From positions 46,939,001 to 47,003,000 of the forward strand of contig OX419755.1 of assembly GCA_948567375.1 (NCBI GenBank): 64,000 bases of DNA, read 5' to 3'. Made by a program: the position numbers and the translations under genes. The stretch comes from Lunularia cruciata. Its lineage: Eukaryota > Streptophyta > Marchantiopsida > Lunulariales > Lunulariaceae. Positions within the stretch are counted from its first letter, which is position 1. Each line of letters opens with the position of its first letter. The notes beneath the pieces were generated by a model. The model ran no database searches, had not been told where the DNA came from, and saw only the letters and a program-made list of their open reading frames with translations. Below, piece by piece: positions 22,813 to 32,800 of the stretch.

Positions 22813-24603
22813 GTGATTGTGAGTTGGACAAAAGTTCCCCACCTCGAGGAAACAAGTTTGTCGGAAGAGGAGGACAAATCCAATGACTCATCGTCTTCGT
22901 CCTCAGACGACTCCAAAGACGAAGTCCAAGTTAATTACTTGGAATGCTACGAGGTGGATGTTGAAGACAAAGATCCATATGACCTTGCCTCGGGTGAACT
23001 TGACTTGGAGGAAGGGGGTTTGATGGCAGCTCGCCTTGGGTTAAGCCGAGTAAGCCACGTTGAAGGCGTCATCAACCCCGATGATTGTCAAGATGTTTTA
23101 TTATCTGAAGGAAAAATTTTGAAAATCTCAAAGATAGTCACTTCGGAGGAGTTGGCAGGATACACTGCCTTGTTTATAAAATTTCAGGATGTATTTGCCT
23201 GGGCTATTGATCAAATGCCGGGTATTCCACAAGAATTCAGAGCACACCGGATTGATCTGGTTGAAGGTGCAGTTCCGGTTTGGCAGCGGCAATACCGCCT
23301 GAACCCAAAGTACTCGCTGTTGGTGAAAGATGAAATCAATAAGTACTTAGGGGCCGGAATCATCTTCCCTGTCTTAAGCAGTGAATGGGTTTCCCCCATT
23401 GTCATTGTCCCGAAGAAGAAAACAGGGAAAATTTGAGTGTGCCAAGACTTCCGGAAGTTGAACCCAATCACAAGGAAAGATCATCGTCCCTTGCCTTTTA
23501 CTGATACAATTTTAGATCAGGTAGCTGGTCATCCTTGTTATAGTTTTCTCGATGGATTTTCAGGGTACAATCAAGTATCCATTCGAGAAGAGGACAAGGA
23601 TAAAACTACATTCATGACCGATTGGGGAACTTTTGCTTACAATCAAATGCCCTTTGGGTTGTGTAATGCTCCCGCTACTTTCCAGCGGATGATGAATTCA
23701 ATCTTCAAAGATTTCCTGTGCAAATTTGTGGAAGTTTTCATTGATGACTTTTGTGTGTTTGGGCGAAGAGATGTACATTTAGATTACCTTTGCCAAACTT
23801 TTGAAAGGTGTCATTTTGCTGGCTTGTCATTACACCCGAAGAAATGCTTCTTCGCAATAAAGGAAGGAATTCTTCTGGGGCATTGGGTGTCAAGCCGAGG
23901 TATTGAAGTCGATGTTGAGAAGGTCAAGATAATCACAACTTTGGAATCCCCAAAGAACATCCAAGAGCTGAGAGCCATCTTAGGACATGTCGGATATTAC
24001 ATACGCTTCGTGTCAAACTATGCAGTGCTTGCTGCACCACTTACAAAGCTTCTGAAGAAATCCGAAGACTATCTGTGGGAAGCAAATCAAGAAAAAGCTT
24101 TCCAGGTGTTGAAGAAGAAGCTGGTTGAAGCACCAGTTATGAGGGCCCCAAATTGGGACGTCCTTTTTCATGTATATGTGGACACTTCGTTCATGGCCAT
24201 CTGAGTCATCTTAAGTCAGAAGGACGAAAAGAAGAAGGACTACCCGGTGTATTATGCCAACCGACAACTTTCAATTTCTGAAAAGAACTATTTGACGACT
24301 GAAAGAGAAGCACTCGGAATGGTGTATGCTTGCAAGAAATTTTGCCATTATCTGTTGGGGTATGAGTTTGTCTTCTATGTTGACCACTACGCACTGCAAC
24401 ATTTGGTCAAGAAGGCAGATTTATCCGGGCAAATTGCAAGATGGATCTTGTTGTTACAAAAATTCACGTATACTGTACAAGTAAGGAAGGGAGCTTTGCA
24501 TTCAAATGCGGACTTCCTGTCCAGGTTAGAAACTCAAGACCAGGAGTGGGAAATTGACAATCGGTTCCCTGACAAAGAGTTGTGTCACTTATTAGCAATG
24601 TGA
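22813..24603 (+). pseudogene. Reverse transcriptase and RNase H of unit C (broken)
   Basis: An acidic linker is followed by RT: EWVSPIVIVPKKKTGKI, TGA at 23,434-23,436, VCQDFRKLNPITRKDHRPLPF, YSFLDGFSGYNQVSIREED, MPFGLCNAPATFQRMMN and VEVFIDDFCVFGRRD (catalytic FIDD). RNase H follows with YVDTSFMAI, TGA at 24,202-24,204 in place of Gly, EREALGMVYACKKFCHYLLG and DHYALQHLVKKADLSG. Few changes separate it from an open frame. Confidence 0.85.
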
Positions 24604-25920
24604 AGTACAAGGTATGCAATTGAATATCATTATCTGCATACTCTCCATTGTCCTGAGGGGATGGACCCGGAACAGCGGGCAGTCTTTCTCAAGAAAATGG
24701 GGCCATACCAGCTCAAACACAACATTTTATTTAAGATGGGCAAAGACAAAGTACTTTGGCAATCCTTGGAGTCATACGAAGTAGGAGGAGTGATTGAATC
24801 TTTACACTCCGAAGCATCAGGAGGACACTATGCTCTGAAGAATACTATAAAGAAAATTCTTTTGGCAAGGTATTGATGGCCTACAATGTACAAAGATGTG
24901 CATGCTCATATCTGAAGTTGTGATGCTTGTCAAAGAACGGGGAAGCCAATGGCTACTTCTCAATGGCCTTTGAGACCAACTTTGCCTTTGGCCCCATTTG
25001 AGAAATGGGGGATTGATTTTGTGGGTCCCATTCAACCAGTGACCCGAGTCACAAGAAAGTGATACATTTTGGTTTGCACTGACTATGCTACCAAGATGGT
25101 TGAAGCTGAAGCAACTCACAAAGATGATGCTGAAACTGTGGTGGAATTCTTCTTTCAAAACATCATCTCCCAATATGAGTGTCCTTTGGAATTGGTCAGT
25201 GACCGAGGAACACATTTTTTGAACTCTGTAATGGAGGAGTTAACCAAGTACTTTCAAATTTAACATTGGAAGACAACTCCTTATAACCCAAAAGCAAATG
25301 GCTTAACGGAAAAAGCAAATGGGTTACTTTGCAAAATTTTGAATAAGGTGACTGTCAATTATGCCTATGACTAGGACACAAAATTACCAGCCGCATTGTG
25401 GGCATATCGAACGACAGAAAAGATTACAACCAAACAAACTCCATACTTCTTGACATATGGCTTGCATCCTATACCGCCAGTTGAATTTGAAGTGCCGACA
25501 TATCGGGTTCTTTGCAAAGAACAAAGGTCGAAAGAGGAAAGTCAGGATCTTTGGATTCATCAACTGATGTGGTTAGAAGAGAAAAGAGACGATGCAATGC
25601 AAACCACGAAAGAAGTACAAGCACAGAGGAGAAAGTCAGGCACAATAAGAGAATCAAGCCTATAATTGTACGTGAAGGGTATTTGGTTTTGTTATATGAC
25701 GATTGCCGAATATTTTTTCCAGGCAAGTTGCATTTGAGATGGATAGGTCCCTATCGAGTTCTTCATCTTTACTAAAATTGGTCCATGCAGCTTGTAGATT
25801 TGGCAAGTAATCCTTTTGCCACTCGAGTAAATGGGTGGAGAGTTTGGAGATATTGGACCATAGACTCAAAAGTTTCTAAGACATCCGAGGTCTATGTTCA
25901 CGGGGATGCTCACATTTTAG
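24604..25920 (+). pseudogene. Integrase of unit C (broken)
   Basis: Integrase sequence is recognisable as KWGIDFVGPIQPVTR, CTDYATKMVEAEA, ELVSDRGTHFLNSV and NGLTEKANGLL, where the catalytic Glu appears intact as TEKAN, unlike A and B. Stops lie near 24,601, 24,874, 24,913, 25,060 and 25,261, and a frameshift near 25,660. The tail has RWIGPYRVLHLY. The stop that ends pol in B is TTA here, so the frame would run into the polypurine tract. Confidence 0.8.
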
Positions 25921-25927
25921 GGAGGGG
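25919..25927 (+). other. Polypurine tract of unit C
   Basis: AGGGAGGGG, two bases before the LTR terminus TGTGGTGCACAC at 25,930. Confidence 0.8.
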
Positions 25928-26312
25928 TATGTGGTGCACACATATTTTTTTTTCAAAAGAAAGAAGAAGAAGTGTATAGAGAAGTCGGATTGCGCCTATA
26001 TGGCCAAAGAAGGCAAAGAAAAGAGTCTTCGGGATGAAACCCAAAGTAAAATGACTTTGGGTCATAAGGCAAAGTACTTGGAAACGCCCTGTCAGCATAC
26101 AACCCGAAGTAAATTGTCTTTGTATCAAGGGTAGCTCAACCCAAGGTGAAGACAGTCTAACAACCTTTCGTCGGTGTGAGAAATTCAAGAAGGGACCGTT
26201 CAAAACCCGGCGGCCCATACGCGCGAAGGTTGATTGACAGTGACAAGTGCATGCAGGAGGTGTGATTTCTTGGTAGAAACTCAAAGTGAAGAAAGACAAA
26301 GAAGCGCAACTC

Positions 26313-26319
26313 TATAAAA
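26313..26319 (+). promoter_or_regulatory. TATA box of LTR C
   Basis: TATAAAA in CAACTCTATAAAAATC, about 383 bp into the LTR. The first ATG of the LTR-encoded frame is at 26,336, only about 20 bp downstream, so transcripts may start at or just after it. The next in-frame ATG is at 26,474. Confidence 0.55.
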
Positions 26320-26335
26320 ATCTCGCAATGACAAA

Positions 26336-27616
26336 ATGTCGAGTAATTTTCCTTCACTGTTGAGAAGTCGTCATGCAGGTGATCGTGGGAAGGGAAATAG
26401 AGTTGGAATTGCGTTAGTGCGTAAGGGAGAAGTTGCAAGAGTGAAATCAAGAGATAGTGAGAAGGTAGAAGAGATGGGAGGAGGAAAGAAGAACTCTAAA
26501 TTTGCAGTGAGAAATCATGGAATTCAGAGGTTAGATGTGATTGCTAGGATCAAAGTCTTGAGCCGACTTTGGTTCACTTTCTTGGCATGGAACTGGAATG
26601 TGAGCTTTCTAGGTTTCATGATAGAAACCATCAAGAGCAAGTGTCTCGATGGACCCAAGGAGGAAGGGAAGAGAGGAAATCCGGCTTGCTGGACAGAGTC
26701 GGATTGGAGACTCATACTCGGGAAGGAAGCATGCTCAGAGCAGGGGGCCACGTTCTTGGGGAAGGGAGAGATAGCTCAAGAAACCCAGGAAGTGAGAGAT
26801 GCATTCTCGTCAAAGCGGACAAAGAATGGGTACAAAGTTAAGAGCTACAAAGACCTTGTGAAGAGAGGAATTGTGAGTGCATTGATGGCCATCCTGAAGC
26901 CGAAGAGAACCACATATGTGATGAAACACCAAGCGGTGTTCTTTCACAAGTTATTTGTAGGAGAACCAATCAATTGGGCAAGGTGTTTCCACGGGAAAAC
27001 AAGGCAGATGGTGTGGAATTTGTGGGATAAATTTCCTCCACGTCCCATTTGCAGTGCATTTCTACCTTGGGCTAAATTTGCTGAACTTGGCAGAGCGAAC
27101 TTGGATGGTGTCGCACTTCCATCCTGATTTGCAAAAGGAGGTTGATGTCAAGGAGCAGCAATATATCTTGCAAATCAGGAGCACCGACGACTACTACACA
27201 AAGACAAGGAAGAACATGGAAGTCGCAGTGAGTACCCCAAATACGAAGAAGAGAAGTTGGCAAGGCGAAGCCGAAGACATGAAGAAACCTCGGAGGACAT
27301 GGAGAGGCAACCCAAGGTGAGGTATGGTGGTGATAGAGGATGAAGACTCGGAAGGTGATGCCAAGCTTAAGACTGAAGACTCGGAACACGAGGAGGAGCC
27401 TGAGCTAACGCTACAGAGTGGAGATACGAGTAGCGACAGCAATGAAGGAGGAGAAATGACATCGGCACTGGCGGCTGCAGAAGAAGAAGTGCAGGCAGAA
27501 ATTGAAGCCGAGGACAACACACAGTTGGAAGACAAAGTAACTGTGGCAGAAGAGAAGAAGATTGCAGTATAGAGAGGAGTTTGCTCGAGACGTAAGGTGA
27601 AGTATGAAGCGGGTCC
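26336..27616 (+). pseudogene. LTR-encoded protein, N-terminal half (copy C)
   Basis: The start MSSNFPSLLRSR is conserved in copy E (MLSNFPLPLRSR at 39,020), which supports this ATG. A basic stretch is followed by a putative globular domain (about residues 60-270) with WFTFLAWNWNVSFLGFM, WTESDWRLILGKEA, VRDAFSSKRTKNGYKVKSYKD, HQAVFFHKLFVGEPINWARCF and HFYLGLNLLNLAER. Next come a Lys/Arg-rich part and an acidic linker (EDEDSEGDAK, EEEPELTLQSGD). A frameshift near 27,040, a TGA near 27,318 and a TAG near 27,570 break it. Element D then interrupts it. I see no transmembrane segment and cannot assign a function. The layout around PINWARCFH faintly recalls the 'putative plant transposon protein' domain, which is only a guess. 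Confidence 0.7.
27613..27616. repeat. Target site duplication GTCC, left of element D
   Basis: GTCC lies directly before the 5' LTR of D and again after its 3' LTR (35,444-35,447). Removing D and one copy restores sequence that aligns without a gap to copy E on the minus strand near 37,735. Confidence 0.8.
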
Positions 27617-28308
27617 TGTAACACCCATTTGTGCATGTGTGTGGTATTGTGATATTTAGCTTGGTATTACAAGTACTTAAGAGATATTATTTATATAGAG
27701 ATAAAGGATGGTTCTATATTAGTCATGGTTAGCTAAAGTTAGTCATAGCTAAGATAGATGGGACCTTACTTTAGAGGAAGTAGAAAAGATGAGCACCACT
27801 ATTTTGGATTTTAGTGTGTTGACTTGGTATTATTCCTAGGTGTTTGGCTTTGGGGAAAGAGTTGAGAACTCTTGGGCCCGCAAGCCTTTTTGTTTTGGAT
27901 TCTTCTTTAGTCCAAGGATAGCCCATGTGAAGGAATCCTTGCTTTAGTGGTTGGGTCAAGATAAGACCACATGCTTAGGGGAATATGCCCATGTGAATGG
28001 ATATTCCTTTCTACTTTTTGACTTTACTTGACTTTTAGTCTAGTAACTTGAGTTACTACGGTAATTAGTAACTTTGGTACGTAACTATTTCACAAGTATA
28101 TAAACAAGGAGTGAGGAGGTACTCATCATCCTTTCATTTGCAACTATCTCTCTCTCATTGAGTTCTCTAGTGAGCAATGTCTTGAGTCTTGGAGTGTTAG
28201 CCTTGGAGGAGTATGATGGAGTTGGGGTTCCTTGCCTTCTTAGTCCATGGTGCGCTACCATAATAGCCATCAGAGGTTCATCCTGAGTGAGAGACAGGCC
28301 GGCTCACA
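27617..28308 (+). repeat. 5' LTR of element D
   Basis: 692 bp, TGTAACACCC to GGCTCACA. It contains a TATATAAA box at 28,097-28,104. The short ORFs that can be drawn on its minus strand recur identically in the other LTR and are not taken as genes. Confidence 0.95.
28097..28104 (+). promoter_or_regulatory. TATA box of 5' LTR of D
   Basis: TATATAAA about 480 bp into the LTR, in CAAGTATATAAACAAGG. The 3' LTR has the same box at 35,232-35,239. It is the likely promoter of the genomic RNA. Confidence 0.65.
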
Positions 28309-28312
28309 TTTT

Positions 28313-28330
28313 TGGTTCCGTTGCCGGGAC
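28313..28330 (+). other. Primer binding site of element D
   Basis: TGGTTCCGTTGCCGGGAC, four bases after the LTR end. It resembles the tRNA-Asp primer site used by Athila-type elements, with a few differences near the 3' CCA end of the tRNA. The tRNA identity is inferred. Confidence 0.6.
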
Positions 28331-28349
28331 CTCTCTAGAAGGCAAGATA

Positions 28350-28520
28350 ATGTTCCGCGTCCAATTCTACATTAGGCAGAAGGAGGCTATGAGAGCTCAC
28401 TTGGAGAGAACATTAGGAGAGGAGAGGGCTGAACTTATGTTAGAGAACCAAGATCCATTTGTATACCCTGTAGTTCATTATGATGTCTTTGAGGTGATTT
28501 TGTACATCTTGTACACATGA
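28350..28520 (+). CDS. Small ORF a in the leader of D (56 codons)
   Basis: An ATG 20 bp after the primer site opens a 56-residue frame starting MFRVQFYIRQKEAMRAHLER and ending with a TGA. The C-terminal part reads DPFVYPVVHYD then YILYT. It is clearly related to small ORF b at 29,645-29,809 (shared pattern MR..L..TLG, PFV.P.V.Y, YILY). Function is unknown. It is the first ATG frame in the leader, so it could be translated or act as an upstream ORF. Relatedness to ORF b argues against chance. Confidence 0.45.
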   Translation: MFRVQFYIRQKEAMRAHLERTLGEERAELMLENQDPFVYPVVHYDVFEVILYILYT

Positions 28521-29168
28521 GAGGAATTGGAGAGATTGTGTGAGGTGGATTGCAGATTTTGGGGATTAAGGTGATTTTGGGCAAAATCTCAAGTTTGAGA
28601 TCTGGACTTGAGATTTCTACACATGATAGCTTGGGTTATCTTTCAGTTAGCACACTTGAAATTATTGAGAGAGATTCTATGTGCACTGGGCTAGAATTTT
28701 TGAAAGTTGATAGGGTAAAGTGCTCCCGCAACTGCATGCTCTCTGGAAAATTGTACAGAGTCTGCCATTTCTTCAATTTTTAGTGAATTGTCCTGAAAAT
28801 TTCCAAGAAAATTCAGTGCATTGGATCCTACCTAATGCCATAAAAATTAGAGAGAGATCATTTTTGCGCAGTGCGTTATGAGTTTTTGAAGTGAGGGGGG
28901 TGGTTTTCAGACCAAATCTGAAATATGGGTACTGAATAGAAAGGTGTCTAGGCCAAATGGCTCGATGAAAAGATCTAAAATTTTGCAGGAAGGGACGCCC
29001 TAGAGTTGTGATCAAGTATGGAAAATTTCAGAGGACTGTGACATATTAGTTGGGAGATTTGAGTGACATTGTGAAGAAGGGTCAATTCTGCAGAGTGGAG
29101 ATCTCATGCATGAGAAGTTTGAGATCAACAAAAAGCATGTTTGAGTGTTTAGATTCATCTTGGGGAAC
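28521..29168 (+). other. Leader of element D without recognised gene
   Basis: About 650 bp between small ORF a and the zinc-knuckle ORF. I see no long frame, no repeat and no clear splice signals that I would defend. Confidence 0.5.
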
Positions 29169-29642
29169 ATGGAGAGTCATCAAGAGTGGAAATTGAGATT
29201 ATGCAAGGTTCCCCAAGGGTTTGAGGTGATTGTAGGGGTGGATTTGAGGAAAAGAGAGTTTACAATAGAATTTGAAGAGAGTGTTGAGAGGATCCAAAAA
29301 CCTACACCACTTGGAGGAAAGAGTGAGTCTAAGTGCTTTCTATGTGGAGAGAAGGGACATAAGGCAAGTTCATGTCCATTGACCTTTGAGAGCAAGAGAT
29401 TGAGGGAAAGGAGAGGCTTACTTGACTTGGGTTTGCATGTTGGACCTTCTTCACCAAGATTGGGAGGGAGAAGATCTAAGACCAAGGAGTTGTGTGAGGT
29501 TTGTGGAGTTGAAGGACTTCCAAAAGGACATGAGTGTAGTGGAGTAAAAGCACTTTTGGAAACTTTGGTGAAGGATCTTGGAGAGAGTCTTAGTACAGCT
29601 ACAGAAATACTACCACCTTCATCAGCTAGTTCTCAAGATTAG
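29169..29642 (+). CDS. Zinc-knuckle ORF upstream of gag-pol in D
   Basis: From the ATG at 29,169 the product has 157 residues. It has a CCHC knuckle, CFLCGEKGHKASSC (Cys-x2-Cys-x4-His-x4-Cys, about residues 50-63), and a second Cys/His cluster, CEVCGVEGLPKGHEC (about residues 106-120). Between them is a Lys/Arg-rich region. Gag itself has another knuckle, so this is an additional nucleic-acid-binding protein or a displaced domain. Ogre-type elements are known to carry an extra ORF before gag; whether this is its counterpart is unclear. The frame upstream of the ATG stays open for eight codons, so a non-ATG start is possible. Confidence 0.6.
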   Translation: MESHQEWKLRLCKVPQGFEVIVGVDLRKREFTIEFEESVERIQKPTPLGGKSESKCFLCGEKGHKASSCPLTFESKRLRERRGLLDLGLHVGPSSPRLGGRRSKTKELCEVCGVEGLPKGHECSGVKALLETLVKDLGESLSTATEILPPSSASSQD

Positions 29643-29644
29643 TG

Positions 29645-29809
29645 ATGGAGATAATCTTTCAACTTATGGATAAACTATCCATGAGAGTTAGATTAATATG
29701 CACTCTAGGATTTGATGTTGCTATAGAAATCTTGGAGCAACCTGAACCTTTTGTGTTCCCTAGAGTGGATTATTCTCAGATGGTGTTAGTCATGTATATA
29801 CTCTATTAG
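29645..29809 (+). CDS. Small ORF b in D (54 codons), related to small ORF a
   Basis: The ATG lies two bases after the stop of the zinc-knuckle ORF (TAG TG ATG), close enough for termination-reinitiation. The 54-residue product starts MEIIFQLMDKLSMRVRL and ends PFVFPRVDYSQ then YILY. It aligns over most of its length with small ORF a. It ends 67 bp before gag-pol. No known family recognised. Confidence 0.45.
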   Translation: MEIIFQLMDKLSMRVRLICTLGFDVAIEILEQPEPFVFPRVDYSQMVLVMYILY

Positions 29810-29821
29810 TAATAGAGTGAG

Positions 29822-29842
29822 AAAAAAAAAAAAAAAAAAAAA
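29822..29842 (+). repeat. Poly(A) run upstream of gag-pol in D
   Basis: An uninterrupted run of about 21 A between small ORF b and the gag-pol start. Its length may vary between copies. Its role, if any, is unknown. Confidence 0.8.
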
Positions 29843-29876
29843 TTTTGAGAGAAAAGAAAGATAGTGAGGGGTTAAG

Positions 29877-32800
29877 ATGGGGAAACTTCCGGTTTTCTTT
29901 GGCAAGGATGGAGAAGATGTGGAGGCCTTTGTGAGAGACTTCAAGAGAGCTTGCATAGGAAACAATGAAAGGAGGAAGAATGAGTGGGCCTCATTATTAC
30001 CAGATTTCTTTGAGGATGCAGCACTTACATGGTATGAGTCAGAATACCAAAAGAGAGAGAGGAGAGAGGGGGAAGAGGAGTCTTGGGAGACTTTGACTTC
30101 AGCACTCATTGAGAACTTTCTTCCTGATGAGAGTTATGAGAGATTGATGAGTGAGGTTACATTTCTCAAGCAAGGAGATGGAGAGAAAGTGAGAGTCTAT
30201 GTGGAAAGAGTGGAAAAATTGGAGTCCAGATTTCGCATAGTGTTGAGGAAGGGTGGGGATGATGTGGAGACTACAATGATTGGCATAGGGGCCATGCTCA
30301 CCAAGAATTTTGTGGGAGGATTGAGACCACAAATTAGAAGCAAGGTGAGATATGAGAAACCCTCTTCCAAGGTTGAAGCTATCAAGATCGCAATTCGTAT
30401 GGAGGAGAGTTTGGAAGGGGATGAAAGTGATTTGGTGGTGAAGGAGGTTGTGCATCCTCCTCAAGGCTACAAGTATGGTGGAACTTCTGATACTTTGGTG
30501 ACAAGGGTTGCACCACAAGTAGTAGTTGCTCCAGTTCTTGCACCTCCACCAAAAGATCCACTCCAAACCATCACAGAACAACTTGCGGATCTCAAGATCA
30601 ATGTGGTGCAATTATGGGAGAAGAGAGAGGTGGATCAGAATGTAGGGAGAGGACCTAGGAGTTATGGAAACCATCCATATAGAGGAGGCCAACCAGCCAA
30701 CAATTTCAATGATAGAAATTGTTTTGGTTGTGGGGGAAGAGGCCATATCCAAAGGAATTGCCCAAATTCCACTTACCATGGAGGAAGGGGTTATGAGGGA
30801 GCCAATAGAGGGAAAGAGGGAGGTAGTGAAACCCAAGTGGCTCCTAATCCCAACAAAGGTAAGGGGATAGCATCCATAGATGTGGTTGAGAGCAAGTATG
30901 AGAAGGGAGAGTGCTCAAACTCCAAGGGTCCTAATTTGGAGCTTTTGGCACAAGAGAAGAAGAGAGCTCGTTTTGCAGAGGATGTTCACTCTTCTCAAGG
31001 ATTTACTTCAAGCAAGGATACTCCTATGTCTACTAGGAGCACTCGCACCTCAACACCATCAACAACAAAGACTCCAAGGAAGAAGTTGGGGATGGAGGAC
31101 TTCTTGATCTCCAAGCAACAATGGAACTACAATGTGTTGGAGGATGTTGGTAGTCACAAGGCTAACATCACAGTGGGCCAATTAATTGCTTTGAACCCTA
31201 CCTTGAGAAAGGAGCTTAGAGGTGGTTTGAGTTCTACAAGGAGCAAGAAGAAGAAGAAGGCAAAAGTTCCAATATCAATGGGGGTGGTGGATGCCAAGCC
31301 AGCACCATGGGAAGCTTGTGAATATGCCTCCAAGATTGATGTGAGAGTGAATGGTCACAACATCAAGGATGCATTGGTTGATGGAGGATCAGCAGTGAAT
31401 GCCATGTCAGAAAGGTTGATGAAGAAGTTGGGTATGATACCCTCAAGAGCTTCAACATTTGTGGTGAGCATGGCAAACAAGCAACAAGTTAGACCAGTAG
31501 GAGTGATGGATAAGGTGGTAGTTTCAATTATGGGAGTTCAAAATCTCATGACTTTCCAAGTCTTGAAGGATTCAAGCTATGACTTACTTCTTGGGAGGCC
31601 ATGGTTGAGAGCAGCACGCACAACTGATCGATGGCACAAAGGGTACTTAAGGATTGGGCCATCAAACCATAGAGTCACTGTTCCTGTGACTAACACCACC
31701 AACACTTCACATTCAGATACCCCATCTTCTGATTATTGGGAATCTGATTCTGAAGGAGGAGCTTCAGGTGTGGACACAAGCATGGAAGAGGAGACTTCCA
31801 CAGAGGAGGATGAATCTGAATCTGATTCAGATGTGTATCCTTTGTGTGCTATGGATTTTGCACCTAAGCCAGAGGTTTTGAAGGACCCAGATAAATCACC
31901 ATTGACACTTGAGGAGGTAGAGAGAAGGTTATCTACCCTCAAGTATGGCCCAAATGTTACCAAGGAGGAGAAGGTGAGATTTGAGGAGATTTTCCGCAAG
32001 TTCATCCATGTGTTTGCTTTTAGTTACAAGGATTTGAAGGAAGTCACCTTGGAGGAGCACAAGATAGAGGTGGAGTCACATGCAAGACCAATCCGCCAAA
32101 AGCAACGTCGCATTAGCCCACCAATATCTTTGGTTGTGAAGGAGGAGATTGATAAGCTCAAGGAGGCTGGATTTATCTTTGAGGTGGAGAATTCAGAATG
32201 GGTGTCTCCAATTGTCATTGTGAAGAAAAAGAATGGCAAGCTTTGGGTATGTGTGGATTACAAGAAGCTCAATGCTGTTACCAAGAAGGACTACTACCCA
32301 TTGCCATTCATTGATGAGATCTTGGAGGAGGTTGCAGGTCATGAGAGGTACAGTTTTGGAGATGGTTATAGTGGATATAACCAAATCAAGATTGCACCAG
32401 AGCATCAACAACTCACCACATTCACCACACCTTGGGGAACTTACGCTTTCAAGGTCATGCCTTTTGGGCTTTGCAATGCTCCAGCCACATTCCAACGGTT
32501 CATGAACAAGGTATTTGAACCTTTCATTGGGAAATTTGTGAGAGATTTCATTGATGACTTTTGTGTCTATGGGAGCAAGGAGGAGCACTTTGAGCACCTA
32601 ATCAAAGTCTTGCAACGCTTGGATGAGGCAAATGCATCACTCAACCCAGAGAAGTGCATTTTTGGATGTGAAGAAGGTCTACTTTTGGGGCACATCATCT
32701 CCAAGGATGGAATAGCAGTTGATCCTGAGAAGGTGAGGAAAATCTCAGACCTTCCATTCCCTTCAAGCTTGACAAAGTTACGCCAATTCTTGGGAATGGT

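Noticed and set aside
22096-25263. All in-frame stops in unit C as programmed recoding
   Set aside because: Only the UGA at 23,434 is shared with B. The others are at unrelated positions and most are one base from the codon in A or B, so they are ordinary mutations.
27771-28270. Short ORFs of about 60 codons on the minus strand of the D LTR, repeated in the other LTR (34,906-35,405)
   Set aside because: The repetition is due to the LTR being duplicated, not to conservation. Codon pattern and length are unremarkable and no motif is seen.
29786-30611. ORFs antisense to gag of element D
   Set aside because: They are mirror images of a strongly supported coding frame and have no recognisable domain.
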